64,000 nt of DNA from JBKBIP01 sp046297495 (GTDB taxonomy: Bacteria; Planctomycetota; Planctomycetia; Gemmatales; Gemmataceae): contig JBKBIP010000023.1 in NCBI GenBank assembly GCA_046297495.1, positions 38,204 through 102,203 of the forward strand, read 5' to 3'. The notes beneath the pieces were generated by a model. The model saw only the letters and a list, made by a program, of their open reading frames with translations, had not been told where the DNA came from and searched no databases. Below are positions 42,787 to 51,669 of this stretch, one piece after another. A program made the position numbers and the translations under genes. Every line of letters begins with the position of its first letter. The stretch's first letter is position 1.

Positions 42787-45700
42787 TCATGTCGTGCGCG
42801 CCAACACCGAGCGCACGTCGTCATGGATCCGGCGGCGGATCAGGTATTCATCCTCGTCCAGCCAACGTTTCGCACCGCTTCCCAAGGCAAAATCTTCGCT
42901 CACCACCGTCAGCACCACCGTTTCAATGACATCGAGCTGCGACACCGAATAATGGGAATTCACCGTGAATGGATCGACCAAGCGCCCCAGCTGCTCGAAC
43001 AACTCTTCCATGCCGTCGAAGGCGGTTTCCATCGTGCCCACACACATGACATACGCGCACGTCAACGGCGTCTTGTCTTGATGTCCCAATTCACCGCAGA
43101 ATAATAAGTCACGAGCGGCTTGGATGATGGGCGCGGCGCGTTGGCTTTGGCCGAAGTAACTCCAGCCGCTGGCGATCAAGAGCAAGGCACGCAAGGCGGC
43201 GGGCCATTTGCGCCCCAGACGCGCGCGCGTGACCGCCAAATCCTCCTCTCGTAGCAGATAGGCGGCGAGCTGTTCGAGAATTCGAGCCACCTCGTCGCGC
43301 CAACCGAGCCGCCGCAAGCCACGCAAACATTGTAGCAGGGTTCCGTGCAAGTCGGTAGCGTCGGCGTTCAGTCCATGCCGCTCAAAGAGCGCCACGAAAT
43401 GGCGTAAGAACTGTTGAACGTGTTCCCGCTGGTCGAAGTGGGCCGCCAGAAAGAGACAGCGTTCCAACAGCGGCGCCAATTGGTCGCGCGTCAAGGCGGG
43501 ATCAGGGGTTGGCTCCAGGGCATCCAAGGTTTGCGCGGAGCGCTGGAGCACGTCCACCGTGAACGCTTCCCCCAGCCGATGCGCCACCGGCGCCAAGCCC
43601 GCCAGCAAACGCAATCGCGTGGGGACCGCCGTGCGCGCCGTGCCATAGCGTGCCAGCAAAGCCTCACAGCGGCCACGCAGCTCCGCCACGTCAATGACAT
43701 CCGGAAGACGCACCAGCCGTTGATTGAGGTCGTCCCCAAATTTTTTCCATAATCGATAGGGATCGAAGCGTTCCTGGGGATCGAGGATGCGTGAGCGCTG
43801 GCGCAGCCGGTCCACGACATACCGCGGTTGCCGCTCCAGGGTCTCCAGATATTCGAGCTGTTCCGGGAGCAGCGGCCCCGCGTGCGGCTTGCCCGCCAGC
43901 GCGTCATGAATGCGATGGTAATAAGCCTGCAGCAAAAACGAATGCACCTCATCCCGTTGGCCAAGCTCCTCTTCCGCCTGGCGCAGCAACTGCCGACAAA
44001 CGGAAACGTCGTTCAACCGCGCCAAGCCGAAGGCGAAAATCAAATCCGCGTAGATGGGGGTTTGCGGGGGATGGCGCGGATCGACTTGAAAGTAACCGGC
44101 ACGTCGCAGCCAACGTTGGGCGGACTCCCGGAGCTGGAGCAAGCGCTCACGAACCACCCGCAGTCGCTGACTGGCATCCTGCCCGGAAAAGCGCAAGAAG
44201 CTGGGCAGGTCCAGATCGACTTTCAAGCCATCATCCAGCAATCGATTCAACAAGCGATCCCGAGCCCGGGCCAGCCCCAGCACGTCGCCGGACGCCAGCC
44301 GCAGCACGTGGACCCACGCCAACCACGCCGCCCGTGCGGGGAGCTTATCCTCGTGCGCGCGCAAGAAGGCTTGCACCTTCTCCAAGCGGGCGTGCAACCA
44401 CGGGGGGGGAGTCGGCTGAGTTCCCCACCACACGCACCAGGCCGCCAAGGAACGCACCTCGGGCACGGCCGGTTGTTTGAGTATCAAAATTTTGTCTAAA
44501 TAGGTTTCCTGGAGGTCTTCCGGCGCATGTTGGGTTTCGGCCTGGACCCATCGACGCAGCCAATCCGGCGGCGGCGGATCGGCTTGCCACAGAGCATTGA
44601 GCCAGCACAAGCCCGCGTCGTGGTGTTGTTCGAGGGCGGCGTTGAGGGCGGCTAGCTCCGGCCACAGCGCCTGTCGTTGTGCGATGGCGTCGGCACCTGT
44701 GTAGTGGAGAAATTGTTTCTCCAAGGCGCACAAGCGTTCTTGCAGCACGCTGGGCAGCTCGCGGCGCGGTGCGAGGTCCGCGCGGGGTCGGGGTGATTGG
44801 GGCGGCGGGGACTGCGCCAGGCGCGCGCGGGCCGCATCGGGGGGTTCAGGCTCCCGTGCGTCCGAGGTTGGGTTCTGGGGTTCCCGTGGCGCGGGGGTGG
44901 GCGGCGGCTTCGGCTGGGGGGCTGCTTCATCCTTACAGATGAACGGCTCAAAATCGAACTGCGTCGCTTCCACCCAAGTCCGCAGCGCTTCCTGATCGTG
45001 GTCGAGAACGTAATCGACCCAATCGGCCAGCGGGCGAAAGCTGTCATCGGGGAGACTCTCTGGCCGAAAGGCGCCATCGGCGAGCGGATAAAGCCAGGTA
45101 ATTTGCTCTACTTCCGCAGCCAGCAGCCGGCGCACGGCGTCGCGGCGCAACGGCGGTTGCAACTGCCAACCGCAAGGCACGAACAGGTTCGGCAGCTTCA
45201 AAAAAGCGCGAAACGCTTGTCCATCCAGCACCACCACCGGCGGCGGTAGCTTCGAGGGGCGCACCCGCACCACGACCGTGGTTTGCCCCTGATGCTGGCC
45301 CACGGCGAACGCCAGCCGTTGCAACAAGGGATCATCGGCGTTTTGCACCAGCGCATCGAGCTGTTCGATGGGCCGATCACGCACCACCCACAGCTCGGCG
45401 GCCTCGCCACTGCCACCGGCCGCCAGTCGCAACGGCACTTGCAAACGGTGGGGCAATGGCGTGTCGCGCAGCTTGGCCACGTGATCCGGCAGTTGAAAAT
45501 CCAGCACCTCATAGATGTCCCGAAAGGGGGCATTGTCCAGGAACGACCACTGCCGCGGCGGCCGCATCAGCAACAGTTTCCCCGACTCCGGGTGAATTTG
45601 TTCGAGCAGCGGGTGCGTGTGGCCGATCTCCACCCAGACATTCGGTGCCCGTTCGACATAGGCACGCGGCCTGGTGGCCGACTCCCGATCCACGGCGCGC

Positions 45701-46146
45701 AGCAGCGAATAATAGGGGGGGCCGACGACGCGCAGCAAGATACGGCGTTTGCCATCGTCGTCGTCGAGATAACGAAAACTCTGTCGGTCGTTGCCCAGCC
45801 GTAGCATCTCACCGACTAGGGTAGGAAAAACCTTACTGTCGGGCATCTCGAACAGCACGACGGTTTGCCCGGACACCGGCTCATCCTTAGCCACGCGCTG
45901 GAGCGGCAGCGCTTGTGGCCAACTGCCTAACGCTTCGCCGCCGCCGCCTGCGGTATCCTCGATCTGGACCCCCAAGCGAACCAAATCATCGCATACGTTA
46001 GACGGTAGCGGAGCGCTGGGCCGCAACCAACAGCGCCCTTGGTCATCCGTCCCCGCTTCCACGGCGGACAAGCTAATCGCTGGCGGAACCGTCGCGCTGG
46101 TGATGACCAACTGTAGCGTGTCGAAATCAGGAAAAACGACAATCAT
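42787..46146 (-). CDS. Large FtsH-operon protein B (paralogue of protein A)
   Basis: 1,119 residues from ATG 46146, chosen because its MIVVFPDFDTLQ aligns with the N-terminus of paralogue A (MPWLVFSKLDDL); GTG 46173 would overlap nothing but adds non-matching residues. It has the same order of regions: N-terminal alpha/beta part, FLKLPNLFVPCG at about 311, a very Pro-rich linker (TPAPREPQNPTSDAREPEPP), a helical-repeat body and RRWLDEDEYLIRRRIH at the end. The pair clearly arose by tandem duplication and has diverged strongly between the shared blocks. No catalytic motif is seen. It follows the 89-residue gene by about 30 bp. Confidence 0.7.
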   Translation of the reverse strand: MIVVFPDFDTLQLVITSATVPPAISLSAVEAGTDDQGRCWLRPSAPLPSNVCDDLVRLGVQIEDTAGGGGEALGSWPQALPLQRVAKDEPVSGQTVVLFEMPDSKVFPTLVGEMLRLGNDRQSFRYLDDDDGKRRILLRVVGPPYYSLLRAVDRESATRPRAYVERAPNVWVEIGHTHPLLEQIHPESGKLLLMRPPRQWSFLDNAPFRDIYEVLDFQLPDHVAKLRDTPLPHRLQVPLRLAAGGSGEAAELWVVRDRPIEQLDALVQNADDPLLQRLAFAVGQHQGQTTVVVRVRPSKLPPPVVVLDGQAFRAFLKLPNLFVPCGWQLQPPLRRDAVRRLLAAEVEQITWLYPLADGAFRPESLPDDSFRPLADWVDYVLDHDQEALRTWVEATQFDFEPFICKDEAAPQPKPPPTPAPREPQNPTSDAREPEPPDAARARLAQSPPPQSPRPRADLAPRRELPSVLQERLCALEKQFLHYTGADAIAQRQALWPELAALNAALEQHHDAGLCWLNALWQADPPPPDWLRRWVQAETQHAPEDLQETYLDKILILKQPAVPEVRSLAAWCVWWGTQPTPPPWLHARLEKVQAFLRAHEDKLPARAAWLAWVHVLRLASGDVLGLARARDRLLNRLLDDGLKVDLDLPSFLRFSGQDASQRLRVVRERLLQLRESAQRWLRRAGYFQVDPRHPPQTPIYADLIFAFGLARLNDVSVCRQLLRQAEEELGQRDEVHSFLLQAYYHRIHDALAGKPHAGPLLPEQLEYLETLERQPRYVVDRLRQRSRILDPQERFDPYRLWKKFGDDLNQRLVRLPDVIDVAELRGRCEALLARYGTARTAVPTRLRLLAGLAPVAHRLGEAFTVDVLQRSAQTLDALEPTPDPALTRDQLAPLLERCLFLAAHFDQREHVQQFLRHFVALFERHGLNADATDLHGTLLQCLRGLRRLGWRDEVARILEQLAAYLLREEDLAVTRARLGRKWPAALRALLLIASGWSYFGQSQRAAPIIQAARDLLFCGELGHQDKTPLTCAYVMCVGTMETAFDGMEELFEQLGRLVDPFTVNSHYSVSQLDVIETVVLTVVSEDFALGSGAKRWLDEDEYLIRRRIHDDVRSVLARTT

Positions 46147-46176
46147 GGCAAGGGACTCTTCGCATCGATACACTTT

Positions 46177-46446
46177 TCATCCCGGCTCCGCTTGCGCCGT
46201 CCGTTCGCTGGTGGGTTCCGCGGTTGTCAGCGACTCCGTCTCTGATTCGGTTTTCTCCCGTTCGACGACGATTTGCCCCACCTCTGCCGCCTGAAGCACG
46301 CCGCCATGAATCAGCTTTTCGACCAATTCGCGGTGCTGCTGCTCATGCTCGTGGGGCAAGGCATCCTCCTCGGAGCGCAAGGAAATGGTGATGTTCTTTT
46401 TGCCGGTCACGGGATCGCAGTGCAAGCGAATGATCATTTCGGCCAT
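46177..46446 (-). CDS. Small FtsH-operon protein (DUF2997-like beta-hairpin N-terminus)
   Basis: 89 residues from ATG 46446 (AGGA 9 bases upstream). The N-terminal half, MIIRLHCDPVTGKKNITISLRSEEDALPHEHEQQH, has a DPxTG turn between two strands as in DUF2997-like small proteins that accompany AAA+ ATPases, then a helix (HRELVEKLIHGGVL). The C-terminal 30 residues are Glu/Thr-rich and probably disordered. It lies between the FtsH-like gene (113 bp) and paralogue B. A regulatory or adaptor role toward the AAA+ protein is inferred from position. Confidence 0.62.
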   Translation of the reverse strand: MAEMIIRLHCDPVTGKKNITISLRSEEDALPHEHEQQHRELVEKLIHGGVLQAAEVGQIVVEREKTESETESLTTAEPTSERTAQAEPG

Positions 46447-46559
46447 GAGGTGTATCCTGTGTTTATGCCCTGTTCCTGGACTACTGCCCAGGAAAGAGGA
46501 ACGGAACCGTTTCCCGCCGCACTGGGAGCCTTGTCAAACGCGTCCTAGCGCGAACGCTT

Positions 46560-48677
46560 CTACGAAGCGTCGCTAAGTTTTTTCCCCCCATCCCCCACTA
46601 TCGCCGCCAAGGTCTTGGCATCAATCACTTTCTTCTCAATCAGCAAATCGCGCAGCGTTTCCAGCAAGGAGCGGTTGTCGCGCAAAATCGCGGCGGCGCG
46701 GCGGCGGGCGTCCTCGACGATGTCGCGGACGCGGCGGTCGAGGATGGCCTGTTGTTCGGGGGACAGGTGCGGGTGCCGGCCGGGTTTTCCCTCTTCGTTC
46801 TGAAAGCTGCACACCCCCACGTCATCCCCCCCCATGCCGTACCTCTCGACCAGCTCGCGAGCGATGGCCGTGGTCCGCTGCAAGTCATCGTAGGAACCCA
46901 GCGATAAATCATGGAGCACGAGCAACTCCGCTTCCCGGCCTCCCATGAGGACGCACATTTCATCGAGCCGTTGCTGGCGCGTGACGACATAGCGGTGATC
47001 GTCGTCGAAGCGCACGTAGCCCACCGCCCCGGTGACATCATCCAGCAAGGAGATGCGCTGAATGGTCTGGGCGTGCTCGCAAAACAGCGAGCAGACAGCG
47101 TGGCCGGCTTCGTGGGTGGCGACGACGCGCTCCTCCGACGGCGTCATGGGAGGGCGTTTGACCCATTCGGTCAGGGCGCGTTCGATGTCCTCCGGTTGGG
47201 TGGGGTCGCTACGTCCCTCGCGCAGTCGGATACGGGCAATGGCCCGGCACAGGGCGTTTAGATGGTCACCGGAAAACAGCGTCCCTGCCGCCACCCCCGG
47301 CACGGATAAGTCGGTGCGGCGGACAGCGTGTTCCAGGGCTTCCGGCGTCATCCGCAAGCGCATCTTCTGATCATAGATGTTCAGAATTTCCAAGCGGTCG
47401 TCGGCATTCGGATACGGAATGTGCAGCTGGAACTCAAAACGCCCGGGACGCAACAGGGCCGGATCAAGGATTTCGACAAAGTTGGTGGTGCCGACGACAA
47501 AGACCAGCTCCTCCTTGTGGAAACCATCCATCTCGGTCAGCAATTGATTGACCATCGAGTGTTCCACGCCGGAGCCGGTGTAGGTGCCGCGCGCCGACGC
47601 GAAGGAATCCAACTCGTCGAAGACGATGATGGCTGGCGCCGATTGCCGGGCACGGTGGAAGATTTGCCGCAGATTCTCCTCGCTCTCGCCGACCCAGCGG
47701 CTCTTGAGTTCGGGGCCGGAAACGATGGTGATGGCCGCCCCGATGGCGGATGCCATTGCCTTGGCAAATAATGTCTTGCCGGTGCCGGGGGGGCCCCAGA
47801 AGATCATCCCCTTGGGAATCAACTCTTCCAGCCGGGCGATTTCCTCGGCGTCGGTGTGGCGGTCCTTGATGGCCAGCACGTCGAGAATCTCCGCGCGCAG
47901 CCGTTGCTTCACCCGCCGATAGCCGCCGATGTCCCTGTCCAAGTCGATGCTGGGAACTTCTAGCTGTCCTACCAATGTCGCCTGGCGGACTTGGCGATAG
48001 GCGTGCTTCGGATCAGCGGGGTAGTCCTCCCCTTCCAGCGTTTCCAGCAGCTTGCGCAGGCGCACCGCATTGACACCGGAGACGTGCTTGTACAGCGCCC
48101 AGGGATTGAACGAGGTGCCGAATTTCCGGCTCTCTTTCTGAGTGAGCAGATGCCGCAACCGGGGTCGGGCCACCCCCAAGATGTTGATCCGATGCGGAAA
48201 GAGGGTTTCGATGACGCGCGGCAACGGAAACGACGGGTCCTTGAAGCCGAGCCAAACGAGGTGGGGATTCTCGTACAACAGCGGAATCACTTCGCGGGCT
48301 TCGGCAGTCAGCCCCCCTTGGCTGGTGGTCAGCAAGTCCAGGTGCATCAGGGCGACGATCTTGCGTTCGGTGGTCTGGCCGCGCACGGCATCGCGGAGCT
48401 GCTGGATCATGGTCCCCATCATGCTCAACGGGGGGCCGGCCGTGTCGCCGTGCGGGTGGCCATCGAGCGGCACCAGCTTCCACCCCTCGGCCTTCACCCG
48501 ATTCTTGATGTTCTTGAACAAAAATGGAGACAATATCTTGTCACATTCGATCAGGGTCGGCAGCCCACGCAGCAACTTCGCCGCCGCCTCGGCCAGCTCG
48601 GAAGCATAAGCTGCCTCGACCGCCTGATCGACCGTCAGCTCCACGGGGAGTTCGTTTTCGGGGATGAGAATGGACAT
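46560..48677 (-). CDS. Soluble FtsH-like AAA+ metalloprotease
   Basis: 705 residues from ATG 48677. Residues 45-180 look like a degenerate ATPase-type domain (IVALMHLDLLTT; VWLGFKDPSFPLP) without a P-loop. The active AAA+ domain has Walker A GPPGTGKT (295-302), Walker B IIVFDELD (350-357), and sensor/SRH GTTNF...LDPALLRPGRF (397-414). The peptidase M41-like domain has zinc site HEAGH (522-526) and the distal Asp region LSLGSYDDL (591-599). Unlike housekeeping FtsH there is no N-terminal transmembrane helix, so it is cytoplasmic. It probably unfolds and cleaves a specific substrate, perhaps another operon product. Confidence 0.9.
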   Translation of the reverse strand: MSILIPENELPVELTVDQAVEAAYASELAEAAAKLLRGLPTLIECDKILSPFLFKNIKNRVKAEGWKLVPLDGHPHGDTAGPPLSMMGTMIQQLRDAVRGQTTERKIVALMHLDLLTTSQGGLTAEAREVIPLLYENPHLVWLGFKDPSFPLPRVIETLFPHRINILGVARPRLRHLLTQKESRKFGTSFNPWALYKHVSGVNAVRLRKLLETLEGEDYPADPKHAYRQVRQATLVGQLEVPSIDLDRDIGGYRRVKQRLRAEILDVLAIKDRHTDAEEIARLEELIPKGMIFWGPPGTGKTLFAKAMASAIGAAITIVSGPELKSRWVGESEENLRQIFHRARQSAPAIIVFDELDSFASARGTYTGSGVEHSMVNQLLTEMDGFHKEELVFVVGTTNFVEILDPALLRPGRFEFQLHIPYPNADDRLEILNIYDQKMRLRMTPEALEHAVRRTDLSVPGVAAGTLFSGDHLNALCRAIARIRLREGRSDPTQPEDIERALTEWVKRPPMTPSEERVVATHEAGHAVCSLFCEHAQTIQRISLLDDVTGAVGYVRFDDDHRYVVTRQQRLDEMCVLMGGREAELLVLHDLSLGSYDDLQRTTAIARELVERYGMGGDDVGVCSFQNEEGKPGRHPHLSPEQQAILDRRVRDIVEDARRRAAAILRDNRSLLETLRDLLIEKKVIDAKTLAAIVGDGGKKLSDAS

Positions 48678-48765
48678 TGGAAGAATTCGTTCTAGGGATT
48701 AGAGCTTGTCCGCCAAGCCCCGGCGGAGCTGAAGAGACTCATAGGACAGATGCTAAGCACAATGG

Positions 48766-49335
48766 TTAGACTTCCAACACAATCGTCATTGATCCCGTTT
48801 GTGGGTCTTCGGTCAGCTCCTTGATCTGGCCGAGTTGTTGGGCCTTGATCTTGAGGGCGTCGGCGGTGACGCGGTTGGTGACTTGGTTGAGTTCCTGCCG
48901 CAAGTCACCGAGAAAGGCTTCGAGCTTGTCGGCGGCTTGGGCTTGCAGGCGTTCACGTTGGTGCTCGGCTTGCGCCGCCAAGTCTTGTTGGGCCTCGGCG
49001 CGCAAGGCCTCTTGGATGCGGCGGGCGCTGGGGCCAAGGTCGTCGTACCCGTGCCCTTCGCGTTGGCTTTCCAATTGGACGGTTTCCTTGGTCTCTACCT
49101 CGACCGCGATGGTGCCGCTTTGGGGATCAAGGCGCACCGTGATTCCATCTTGCTGGCGGATCAGTTCGTTATCCTTTTCCTGAAACCCCCGCCGAATGAG
49201 TTCCTGGTGCAACAGTTCGGCCATCTGTTCGCAGGGGAGAATATCCAGTAATTCCAATTGGGTACTCACCCGGTCGCTGCCGCGCAGCACGCGGCGCAGA
49301 CTTTCCCGGACCTGAATGCGATAGGCTCGGCTCAT
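48766..49335 (-). CDS. FtsH-operon coiled-coil protein (DUF1257-like N-terminus)
   Basis: 189 residues from ATG 49335 (AAGGA 7 bases upstream). The N-terminal ~100 residues (MSRAYRIQVRESL...GITVRLDPQSGTIAVEVETKE) contain a DPxSG strand-turn-strand; the remaining part is a long charged helix likely to form a coiled coil (AQAEHQRERLQAQAADKLEAF...). The MSRAYRIQV start and the small-AAA-partner context recall DUF1257-type proteins that pair with DUF2997 and AAA+ ATPases. It is 29 bp after the preceding gene and 88 bp before the FtsH-like gene. Confidence 0.6.
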   Translation of the reverse strand: MSRAYRIQVRESLRRVLRGSDRVSTQLELLDILPCEQMAELLHQELIRRGFQEKDNELIRQQDGITVRLDPQSGTIAVEVETKETVQLESQREGHGYDDLGPSARRIQEALRAEAQQDLAAQAEHQRERLQAQAADKLEAFLGDLRQELNQVTNRVTADALKIKAQQLGQIKELTEDPQTGSMTIVLEV

Positions 49336-49364
49336 GATGATGTCCTTGTGAATAAAAATTCTCG

Positions 49365-50444
49365 TCACCCTTGCACCGGCATCGGTTCCAGTCGCTGGCG
49401 CAGTGCCTGGGCGATGGCACACAAGGCGGCGCCGTGAAATCGTTCCCAATCAGCCAGCCACGCTTGACAGGCAGCGTAGCCGTCATCGAGATAACCGATG
49501 CTTTGAGCGTGCTGGGTCCAACTTTGTAACACATCCAATTGCCGTAACAGAGCGAAGGCGGCCCGGTAGGTCGCGGCCCGATCCGTCACCCTTGGCCCTG
49601 CGCTGGTGAGGCCGCCGACCCACTGTTCGGGTTGCGGCTGCCCGGCCAGCAGCTCGCGAGTGGCGGCGAGCAGGAAGCGGGCCAGATCGCGCCGGCCGGC
49701 GCCATCGACGACCGCCAGAAACGCCGACAAAACCCGTTCTTGGGCTTGGCCGAGCGCCTGCATCCGCTGCCAATCCCCCATGTTTGGCTTGTGATGCTCC
49801 ACGAGCAGCCAACGCCGGGCCAACTCCTCTTGCCAGGCTTCCAGGATACACGATCCCAAGGGGCTAACCCAAGGGGTGAAATCCGGTGTCTGGTGGTCGG
49901 GGAGATCGACGAAATCCTCGGGAAACGCCAACCGGCACAGGCCGTGCCGGGTGAACGGCTCCCGGTGGCGGAAGAAGGGGCCGACGTCCATTTCTCGCAG
50001 CGTCTGATAAGCGCGAAACAGCAAAAACCAATCCCCGATGGTCAGCGTGTCGGCCACGGGCAGCTGCCGGCCTTTTTTCTCAGCGCCGCGCGCCGACGCT
50101 TCCTCCCCCGGCTTCTCCGCCGTGATCCAGATGAGGAATCGCAACGTATAGCCAGAAAAAGACAAGGCCAAATCACGCGGCGGCGTGCGTTGCCAGAGAC
50201 GTCCTTCGGCCATCTGGTCGCCGCGCAGGTGGCGCTCTGGCCGCCAGCCGCCGGCGCGGGCCAACAACCAGACGCAGCCTTTGGCCAGACTATCTTGCAC
50301 TAACTCGACGGCAGCGCGACTCAAACAAGGCGGCTTGGGGAACGGCGTGGCGACGAACACTTCCGCCTGTTTCGCGGGGACTTGGCCCAAGAAGCTGTGC
50401 AAGATGCGCAACAGGTTTGCCTCAAAGCGCGATACCACTTTCAT
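49365..50444 (-). CDS. FtsH-operon protein of unknown function
   Basis: 359 residues. The ATG at 50444 overlaps the TGA of the radical-SAM gene (ATGA), so the two are translationally coupled. Text such as MKVVSRFEANLLRILHSFLGQVPAKQAEVFVA, CLSRAAVELVQDSLAKGCVWLLARAGGWRPERHLR and LALSFSGYTLRFLIWITAEKPG suggests a helical protein with an Arg/Trp-rich conserved N-terminal half. No nucleotide-binding, vWA or protease motif is visible. From memory similar proteins occur next to FtsH-like AAA+ genes in Gemmata-type genomes; this needs a profile search. It is the second gene of the seven-gene operon. Confidence 0.6.
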   Translation of the reverse strand: MKVVSRFEANLLRILHSFLGQVPAKQAEVFVATPFPKPPCLSRAAVELVQDSLAKGCVWLLARAGGWRPERHLRGDQMAEGRLWQRTPPRDLALSFSGYTLRFLIWITAEKPGEEASARGAEKKGRQLPVADTLTIGDWFLLFRAYQTLREMDVGPFFRHREPFTRHGLCRLAFPEDFVDLPDHQTPDFTPWVSPLGSCILEAWQEELARRWLLVEHHKPNMGDWQRMQALGQAQERVLSAFLAVVDGAGRRDLARFLLAATRELLAGQPQPEQWVGGLTSAGPRVTDRAATYRAAFALLRQLDVLQSWTQHAQSIGYLDDGYAACQAWLADWERFHGAALCAIAQALRQRLEPMPVQG

Positions 50445-51103
50445 GAGAGGTTCTCTGGATGCCGCGTCGCACGCGGGGAATCGGAAACCCGCACATACCG
50501 ATGTATCGTATCTGACACGGGAAAGCCATTGATTAGCATCTCCCCCTCCCGCCAGCGAATTTCCAACGTGTTCGGCTGCCGCCAGCACGAATCGTCGGCT
50601 CGATAGCGCTCGGTCAGAAAATGAATCCGCTGGTTGGCCGAGCCGATCCAACGCCGCTCCGTCTCCGGCTGATCGCGCCGATAGGGGCCATCAACGAGAA
50701 TGTCGGTCCAGGCCAACAGCTCTGCCGCCGGGCCAGGCAGGGCGTGAATTTCTTCGATGGTGTAGCCGCTGAAGACCATCACGGACAGCCCCCTCTCCCG
50801 CACGGCGCGCGCCAAGACCGTGGCTCCGGGGACGTGGGCCAATGGCTCCCCGCCCAACAAAGTGATTCCTTCAATGTCATATTGATCGGCGGCAGCGTGG
50901 ATGGCGCGCGCCACGTCCGCCACCGTACGCTGCTCTCCCCCCTGGAACGGCAGCATCTCCGGGTTGCAGCAGCCCGGACAGCGCAGGGGACAACCTTGAA
51001 ACCAAAGGGCATACCGCTTGCCCGGCCCTTCCGCTTCCGTGCAGGGAACGACTTGGGCGATGGATAGGGTTATAGCCATGTCATATTGAGACAAACGGAA
51101 CAT
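50441..51103 (-). CDS. Radical SAM activase-like protein (NrdG/PflA type)
   Basis: 220 residues from ATG 51103 (AGGAAG 6 bases upstream; ATG 51079 is an alternative without a ribosome site). The 4Fe-4S motif is C-x3-C-x2-C (Cys38, Cys42, Cys45) in FQGCPLRCPGC, and the SAM-binding ITLLGGEPL follows. Length and layout match anaerobic ribonucleotide reductase activases, but no class III reductase gene is near. It heads the FtsH operon, so it may modify an operon protein, for example by installing a glycyl radical or a peptide modification. The C-terminal region (TLEIRWREGEMLINGFP) is not typical of NrdG. Confidence 0.82.
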   Translation of the reverse strand: MFRLSQYDMAITLSIAQVVPCTEAEGPGKRYALWFQGCPLRCPGCCNPEMLPFQGGEQRTVADVARAIHAAADQYDIEGITLLGGEPLAHVPGATVLARAVRERGLSVMVFSGYTIEEIHALPGPAAELLAWTDILVDGPYRRDQPETERRWIGSANQRIHFLTERYRADDSCWRQPNTLEIRWREGEMLINGFPVSDTIHRYVRVSDSPRATRHPENLS

Positions 51104-51223
51104 GAAAACTTCCTGACATTTCGCTCAGCGCGGAACCATCTTGGCACCAGCGCCACCCGCATACCGTGTGGTTAATCCTTGTTGATTATACCTTGTGAGC
51201 CGTCGGGTAGAAAGCAGTCGTGG

Positions 51224-51511
51224 TTAGTCCACGCGCACCCAGCCGGGTTTGCCCTCTTCCCCCGCACAAGTAATCGAACGGTCCACGAAGTGACTTATGA
51301 TTGAGATGTTGGTAAGCAAATGCCGCGTCATGGCCGCCACGGGGAACCGGGACGGTCCTTCCGCCAAGGCCAACGGCAAGATCAGCGGATCGGCGCTGTG
51401 CGGATCGACGCCCCAGGGTTTGGTTTCGATGTAGGCGCTGGTCTGTTCCACGGCTTCGTCGGCGACCTTCTCGGCCCAGTCCTTTTTCGACGGGCGGCGG
51501 GGCGCAGCGGT
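51224..51511 (-). pseudogene. C-terminal fragment of an unidentified protein
   Basis: An open frame of 95 residues bounded upstream by a stop at 51512-51514, with no ATG and only one internal GTG lacking a ribosome site. It reads SKKDWAEKVADEAVEQ, KPWGVDPHSADPLILPLALAEG and MTRHLLTNISIISHF, a coding-like composition ending at a normal stop. It looks like the 3' end of a longer gene whose 5' part is lost. A small real gene using the GTG at 51451 cannot be excluded. Confidence 0.45.
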
Positions 51512-51669
51512 TCACGCCGCCAGCGTTGGCAGTGGCTGAACCATTGGTTGCTATTTCGCGGGAATCGGTTAATCTGTGAGCGTTCGTGGTGGCCGCAGCT
51601 GTCGGAGAAAGCTGCTGAACGTGCCGCTGTTCCATTCGCAACTTGTTTCCCAACAACGGAGGACATGCC

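Noticed and set aside
46560..48677. Housekeeping FtsH
   Set aside because: It lacks the N-terminal membrane helices and sits in an operon of unknown proteins; the essential FtsH is expected elsewhere.
50441..51103. Genuine anaerobic ribonucleotide reductase activase (NrdG)
   Set aside because: No nrdD gene is in the window and the gene is translationally coupled to the FtsH operon, so only the family, not the specific function, is claimed.
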